Positions 7,252 through 10,883 of a stretch of DNA of 10,883 nt are shown one piece after another (positions within the stretch are counted from its first letter, which is position 1; every line of letters begins with the position of its first letter). The translations under genes were made by a program, and so were the position numbers. The notes under the pieces are model-generated. The model did not search any database and had not been told where the DNA came from. It saw only the letters and a program-made list of their open reading frames with translations. The stretch is from CAZCBJ01 sp964496705 (lineage in GTDB: Bacteria; Chloroflexota; Anaerolineae; Anaerolineales; Anaerolineaceae): the NCBI GenBank assembly GCA_964496705.1, contig CAZCBJ010000126.1, positions 1 to 10,883 on the forward strand, given 5' to 3'.

Positions 7252-8256
7252 ATGCTTTCTCGTGAATTAATGGAAAAAATTTCAGCGGCTGCCCGCTCCA
7301 GCCGCGATGTTGAAGTCATTCTGCGCCCGGACTTTCACAGCGACCTGCAAAACGAAGCGCTCTTCTTCTATAAACCTGAGGGCTTCCTCAGCGATGATTT
7401 CGAAAAATTTCCGCGCCTGAACCAAATGGTCATCGAGAAAATGGGCGCGTTCTCCACGCGCATCGATGGGATCATCTTGCTCGGCGGGCCGTTCCTGGCC
7501 CGGGCGCGCATCATGGACCGCCATTACGGGTTCATCAACCGCCTCTCGCGTAGCGCCTCCGAGCTGGTCAGCGCGGCGGACAAGCAGCACATCTGCCAGC
7601 AACTGGGCATTGACTCGGAGGATTACAGCGTGCTGGGCGGGCACCAATTCCTGGAAACCTACCCCGATTTTGACGACGAGCAGTTGAACGATTTCTGGCT
7701 ATCCAAACCTTCACAGAAACTGCGCAGCGGCTACTACTACCAATCCTTTGAGGTGCACGGTAACCGGCACATCCTGATCAACGGCTTTCACCCGCAGCAG
7801 CTCTCGCATTTCACCCGTCCCGGGCGCAAGATCATCCTCTACCTGCTGCACTCCGATACCCCCTGGGCTTCACTGAAAAATGATCTGGCCGGCGATACTT
7901 TCCCCGAGCGGGCCTTACCTGGCTCCATCCGCGGCGAAATCTACGCCCACCGCCCCGCCTACGGGGCGCAGGATATGTCCATCTCGCGCAACTATGTTCA
8001 CCTCTCCGCCGGACCGTTTGAGGCGCTGTATGAAATCCACAATTTTCTCAGCGAAATTCCCGAGATCAGCCTGAACCTGCACGAGACGGGCATCGGACGC
8101 CGCCTGTCAGCCCAGGGCAGGTCGCATCTGACCGAGCTGGCCACCAGCAACCCTGCCCTGACTGTGCAGGGCAAAATCACCGACCTGTTCACTGCCACCG
8201 AAAACATGGACAGCGATGCGGCGGTGGACTGTTACATCCATCAATTGAACGGATAA
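7252..8256 (+). CDS. Divergent nucleoside diphosphate kinase-like protein with large insertion
   Basis: 334 residues, about twice the usual 140-150 of NDK. By eye, NDK landmarks appear in order: LFFYKPEG (38-44; Lys41 like the conserved nucleotide-binding Lys12), HYGF (91-94; Tyr92 like Tyr52), GDTFPERALPGSIRG (214-228; Thr216 and Arg227 like Thr94 and Arg105), and NYVHLS (247-252) with His250 where NDK carries its phosphorylated His118, then Glu261 like Glu129. Differences: the His-Gly-Ser-Asp context is His-Leu-Ser-Ala, the position of Arg88 appears to be Asn, and about 90 residues (103-193) are inserted in the middle of the fold. Another short insertion lies before Asn247, and there is a C-terminal extension of about 65 residues. 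It could be an NDP kinase, a phosphotransferase with other substrates, or a regulatory relative. No signal peptide is seen, so it is probably cytoplasmic. It is the first gene of the apparent operon, with AAGGA upstream of its ATG. Confidence 0.72.
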   Translation: MLSRELMEKISAAARSSRDVEVILRPDFHSDLQNEALFFYKPEGFLSDDFEKFPRLNQMVIEKMGAFSTRIDGIILLGGPFLARARIMDRHYGFINRLSRSASELVSAADKQHICQQLGIDSEDYSVLGGHQFLETYPDFDDEQLNDFWLSKPSQKLRSGYYYQSFEVHGNRHILINGFHPQQLSHFTRPGRKIILYLLHSDTPWASLKNDLAGDTFPERALPGSIRGEIYAHRPAYGAQDMSISRNYVHLSAGPFEALYEIHNFLSEIPEISLNLHETGIGRRLSAQGRSHLTELATSNPALTVQGKITDLFTATENMDSDAAVDCYIHQLNG

Positions 8257-8260
8257 TCTT

Positions 8261-9451
8261 ATGACACCTACTTCTCCTCTCGTCCCCATGTCGCTGCCTG
8301 ACATCACTGACGCCGAACGCCAGGCGGTGTTGGGTGTACTGAACACTCCCAACCTGAGCATGGGAGCGCAAATCTATGAATTTGAAGCGGCCATGACCGC
8401 GATGATCGGCAGCCGGCACGCCGTTGGCGTTTGCTCCGGCACCGCCGGCCTGCATCTGTGTATCCGCGTGGAGGGCATCGGACCGGGTGACGCGGTGATC
8501 ACCACGCCTTTTTCATTCGTCGCTTCGGCCAACGCGATCCTGTTCGAACAGGCCTTACCGGTGTTCGTGGACGTGGATGCAGTCACCGGCAACATTGACC
8601 CGGCGCTGGTCGCAGCAGCCGCCCATGATCTCGCCGCCGGGGGCAAGGCTGCGCGCCGCTGGCTGCCGCGCCAAGGCTCGCCCCGCCAACCCCGCCTCAA
8701 AGCCATTCTGGCCGTAGATGTGTTCGGGCAGCCGGCTGACTTTGACCAATTGCGCGCCACGTGCGAAGGCTACGGGCTGACCTTGATTGAAGATTCCTGC
8801 GAGGCGCTGGGCGCGGAATACAAAGGCCGCAAAGCCGGCACACTGGGCGATATGGGCGTGTTCGCTTTTTATCCCAACAAGCAGATCACCACCGGCGAAG
8901 GCGGGATGATCGTCACCGATGACTCGCGCGCCGCCGAATTGATGCGCGCGCTGCGCAACCAGGGCCGCGCCCCGGGCGACACCTGGCTGCAGCACACCCA
9001 CCTGGGCTACAACTACCGCATGGACGAGCTGAGCGCCGCGCTGGGCGTGGTGCAGATGAGCCGGCTGGAGCAGTTGCTGGCCCGGCGGCAGCAGGTGGCT
9101 GACTGGTACCAGGAACGTCTGGCTGAGATCCCCGGCGTCGAAGCGCCGCAACTGGCGGCAGACACCACCCGCATCTCCTGGTTTGTGTATGTCATTCGCG
9201 TCCCGAAAGGCGCCGACCGCGAAGCGCTGGCCAGACGGCTGGAAGAACGCGGCATCCCGGTGCGCCCCTATTTCCTGCCCATTCACTTGCAGCCCTACAT
9301 GGTCGAACGCTTTGGCTATCGCGCTGGCGACTTCCCGGTGACCGAGGACCTGGGCCAGCGCGGCCTGGCGTTGCCTTTCTCGGGCCGCATGACCGCAGAC
9401 CAGGTGGATCTGGTTTGCCGGGCGTTGCAGACCGCTCTGCCCGGCGGATGA
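8261..9451 (+). CDS. DegT/DnrJ/EryC1/StrS-family PLP aminotransferase
   Basis: 396 residues, normal length. The family makes amino sugars by transferring an amino group, usually from glutamate, to a keto group on a nucleotide-linked sugar, with PLP bound to a lysine. Visible motifs: CSGTAGLHL (58-66) for phosphate/PLP binding, TTPFSFVASANAI (81-93), LIEDSCEALGAEYKG (175-189) with Asp178 expected near the PLP ring nitrogen, FYPNKQITTGEGG (203-215) with Lys207 as the Schiff-base lysine, NYRMDELSAALG in the middle, and GIPVRPYF towards the C-terminus. Residues about 121-147 look longer and more basic than is usual before the AVDVFGQPAD strand. It begins 4 bases after the preceding stop with only a weak CGGA upstream, so translational coupling is likely. 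The sugar substrate cannot be told from the sequence, and no sugar dehydratase or epimerase is in view. Cytoplasmic. Confidence 0.93.
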   Translation: MTPTSPLVPMSLPDITDAERQAVLGVLNTPNLSMGAQIYEFEAAMTAMIGSRHAVGVCSGTAGLHLCIRVEGIGPGDAVITTPFSFVASANAILFEQALPVFVDVDAVTGNIDPALVAAAAHDLAAGGKAARRWLPRQGSPRQPRLKAILAVDVFGQPADFDQLRATCEGYGLTLIEDSCEALGAEYKGRKAGTLGDMGVFAFYPNKQITTGEGGMIVTDDSRAAELMRALRNQGRAPGDTWLQHTHLGYNYRMDELSAALGVVQMSRLEQLLARRQQVADWYQERLAEIPGVEAPQLAADTTRISWFVYVIRVPKGADREALARRLEERGIPVRPYFLPIHLQPYMVERFGYRAGDFPVTEDLGQRGLALPFSGRMTADQVDLVCRALQTALPGG

Positions 9452-9455
9452 ACCC

Positions 9456-10358
9456 ATGGCGCGTGAGGTTGTTTACCTGCCTGCGCGGCGAAAAGGCCTG
9501 ATCCTCCACGGACTGGCGGGATTGCTTTTTGGCGCAGCCAGCGGTTTGGCCACCTATTTGGCCACCCAGCAGACGGTCGGCTCAAAATTCGTGCTGCTGA
9601 TCCTGCTCTCGTTGGTTTTGCTGATTCCTTTCGGGGTCAGCATATATAACGGCTATGCGCTGGCCCGGGCCAGCTACAGTCTGGAGCGAGATGGGCTGCG
9701 CCTGCGCTGGGGGCTGCGCGCCGAGGACGTGCCCATCGTGGATATCGAATGGATTCGCAAATCCAGCGAGCTGGCCTACCACCTGCCGTTGCCGTTCATG
9801 CGCTTTCCGGGCGCCCTGCTGGGCGTGGTCAATGCGCCTGGTCTGGGCGAAGTCGAATTCATGGCCGCTGATGCTGCCGCGCTGGTGCTCATCGCCACAC
9901 CCCGCCGCGTCTTCGCCATCTCGCCCGTCAACCCGGGTCAGTTCATCAGCGATTTCCAGCGCAACCTAGAGCTGGGCAGCCTGTCGCCCATCCGCTCCGC
10001 CACCACGCTGCCCGCCGCATACCTGCAGACGGTGTGGGCTGACGCGCGCGCCCGCATCTTGCTCCTGCTGGGGCTGATCCTGAGCCTGGCGCTCTTCATC
10101 CTCACCAGCCTGATCATTTCCACCCGTACCAGCATCTCACTGGGCTACACCGCCAGCGGCGCGCCGGTTGAACCAGGCCCGCCTGAACAACTACTGCTGC
10201 TGCCGGTGTTGGGCGCGTTGGCGTATGCCGCCGATTTGCTGGTCGGGTTGTACTTCTACCGCCATCTGCCCTTTCGACCGGCTGCTTACCTGCTTTGGAC
10301 GGCCAGCGTGCTCACCCCGCTGTTGTTATTGGTGGCGGTGTTCTTTCTGACCGGCTGA
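9456..10358 (+). CDS. Membrane protein with bacterial PH-like domain
   Basis: 300 residues. Two hydrophobic segments (about 15-37 and 44-68) are followed by a soluble stretch at about 72-175 that reads like a bacterial pleckstrin-homology-type domain: YSLERDGLRLRWG and then VPIVDIEWIR, a strand-turn-strand start typical of these domains. Three further hydrophobic segments (about 199-222, 244-267 and 275-298) end the protein. Basic residues at 11-13 suggest the extreme N-terminus is cytoplasmic. The function is unknown; bacterial PH-like domains of this kind are common in membrane-associated proteins without a defined ligand. The start at 9456 lies 4 bases after the aminotransferase stop, with GGCGG as a weak ribosome binding site, and fits the operon. 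The domain label is tentative; the membrane prediction is solid. Confidence 0.75.
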   Translation: MAREVVYLPARRKGLILHGLAGLLFGAASGLATYLATQQTVGSKFVLLILLSLVLLIPFGVSIYNGYALARASYSLERDGLRLRWGLRAEDVPIVDIEWIRKSSELAYHLPLPFMRFPGALLGVVNAPGLGEVEFMAADAAALVLIATPRRVFAISPVNPGQFISDFQRNLELGSLSPIRSATTLPAAYLQTVWADARARILLLLGLILSLALFILTSLIISTRTSISLGYTASGAPVEPGPPEQLLLLPVLGALAYAADLLVGLYFYRHLPFRPAAYLLWTASVLTPLLLLVAVFFLTG

Positions 10359-10368
10359 CACCCGACCG

Positions 10369-10883
10369 ATGAGCCTAGTGTTTCAGGTCTCCCTGGGGTT
10401 CGGGCTGTCCCTGCTGGCAGCAGTGGCTGCCTGGCGGATGGGCTGGCTGAGCCGCTCAGGCGCGGCGGCGGCATGCCTGCTGGGCGGGTTGGTTTTCGGA
10501 TTCGGCGGCTGGGCGTGGGCAGCGCTGCTGCTGAGCTTTTTCTTTTCTTCCAGCCTGCTTTCGCGGGTCGGTCAGCGGCGTAAACAAGCGGTGGAACAGG
10601 AAAAGTTCGCCAAGGGCGCCCGGCGCGATTGGGGGCAGGTGGCGGCCAACGGAGGCGCCGCGGCGTTTTTCGTGCTGCTGCACCTGGCATTCCCTCAATC
10701 AATCTGGCCGTGGCTGGCGTTCGCCGGCAGCTTGGCGGCGGCCAACGCCGACACCTGGGCCACCGAGCTGGGCGTGTTGTCGCGCGCCGCGCCGCGTCTG
10801 ATCACCAACGGAAAAGTTGTTGAGCAGGGGACATCAGGGGGAATCTCGACCGTTGGCACGCTGGCCGCGCTGGGCGGGGCAGG
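10369..10883 (+). CDS. DUF92 family integral membrane protein, 3' end beyond window
   Basis: The ATG at 10369 opens a frame of 171 codons with no stop before the window edge. N-terminal hydrophobic helices (about 3-22 and 32-63, including a FFFSSSLLSR ending) are followed by a charged loop (65-88), another hydrophobic segment (about 92-125), and then the family signature ANADTWATELGVLS (125-138), PRLITNGKVV (142-151) and GTSGGIS (154-160). This pattern is the DUF92 family; the plant member VTE6 acts as a phytyl-phosphate kinase, so polyprenyl-phosphate or related lipid phosphorylation is a possible but unproven role here. Residues 1-171 would be roughly the first 60-70% of a typical member. 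The gene starts 10 bases after the PH-like protein, with no clear Shine-Dalgarno, and appears to be the fourth operon member. Confidence 0.88.
   Translation, partial: MSLVFQVSLGFGLSLLAAVAAWRMGWLSRSGAAAACLLGGLVFGFGGWAWAALLLSFFFSSSLLSRVGQRRKQAVEQEKFAKGARRDWGQVAANGGAAAFFVLLHLAFPQSIWPWLAFAGSLAAANADTWATELGVLSRAAPRLITNGKVVEQGTSGGISTVGTLAALGGA

Noticed and set aside
9192..9585. Minus-strand open frames across the aminotransferase and PH-like gene junction
   Set aside because: They overlap the well-supported plus-strand genes, and their Arg/Pro-rich products have no recognisable domain.

Overview
The window is ordinary bacterial chromosome at high G+C. It holds six protein-coding genes (two run off the ends) and no RNA genes, CRISPR array or mobile element. 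The protein styles suggest a non-phototrophic member of Chloroflexota, probably Anaerolineae: a secreted DUF11-like repeat protein, a long DnaE with a proline-rich linker and its own C-terminal domain, and a DUF92 membrane protein beside a sugar-aminotransferase-like gene. This placement is by eye only.

Layout. Bases 1-3079 (minus) are most of a large secreted protein: signal peptide, unique N-terminal region, then tandem Ig-like DUF11-type modules. The gene leaves the window at base 1 and is crossed by a 10-N assembly gap at 240-249. Bases 3080-3259 are an AT-rich intergenic stretch with a good ribosome binding site, a possible promoter, a 17-base palindrome and a weak terminator-like structure behind dnaE. 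Bases 3260-7141 (minus) are a complete dnaE, the replicative DNA polymerase III alpha subunit, with a complete-looking PHP metal site and a beta-clamp-binding motif. The 110-base divergent region 7142-7251 has an extended -10 so close to the dnaE ATG that dnaE is probably transcribed leaderless.

Bases 7252-10883 (plus) hold four tightly packed genes, spaced 4, 4 and 10 bases apart, that look like one operon. They encode a divergent nucleoside diphosphate kinase-like protein with a large insertion, a DegT/DnrJ/EryC1/StrS-type PLP aminotransferase, a membrane protein with a bacterial PH-like domain, and the N-terminal half of a DUF92 integral membrane protein. A phosphoryl-transfer-like protein, a nucleotide-sugar-type aminotransferase and two membrane proteins would suit cell-surface glycan or lipid-carrier metabolism, but nothing in the sequence proves it.

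The points most worth a second look are the NDK-like protein with its interrupted fold, the putative leaderless start of dnaE, the evidence that the assembly gap is really about 9 bases with the frame continuing through it, and the recent-looking 342-base tandem module duplication. I do not see a defence system or any clearly new multi-gene machine.
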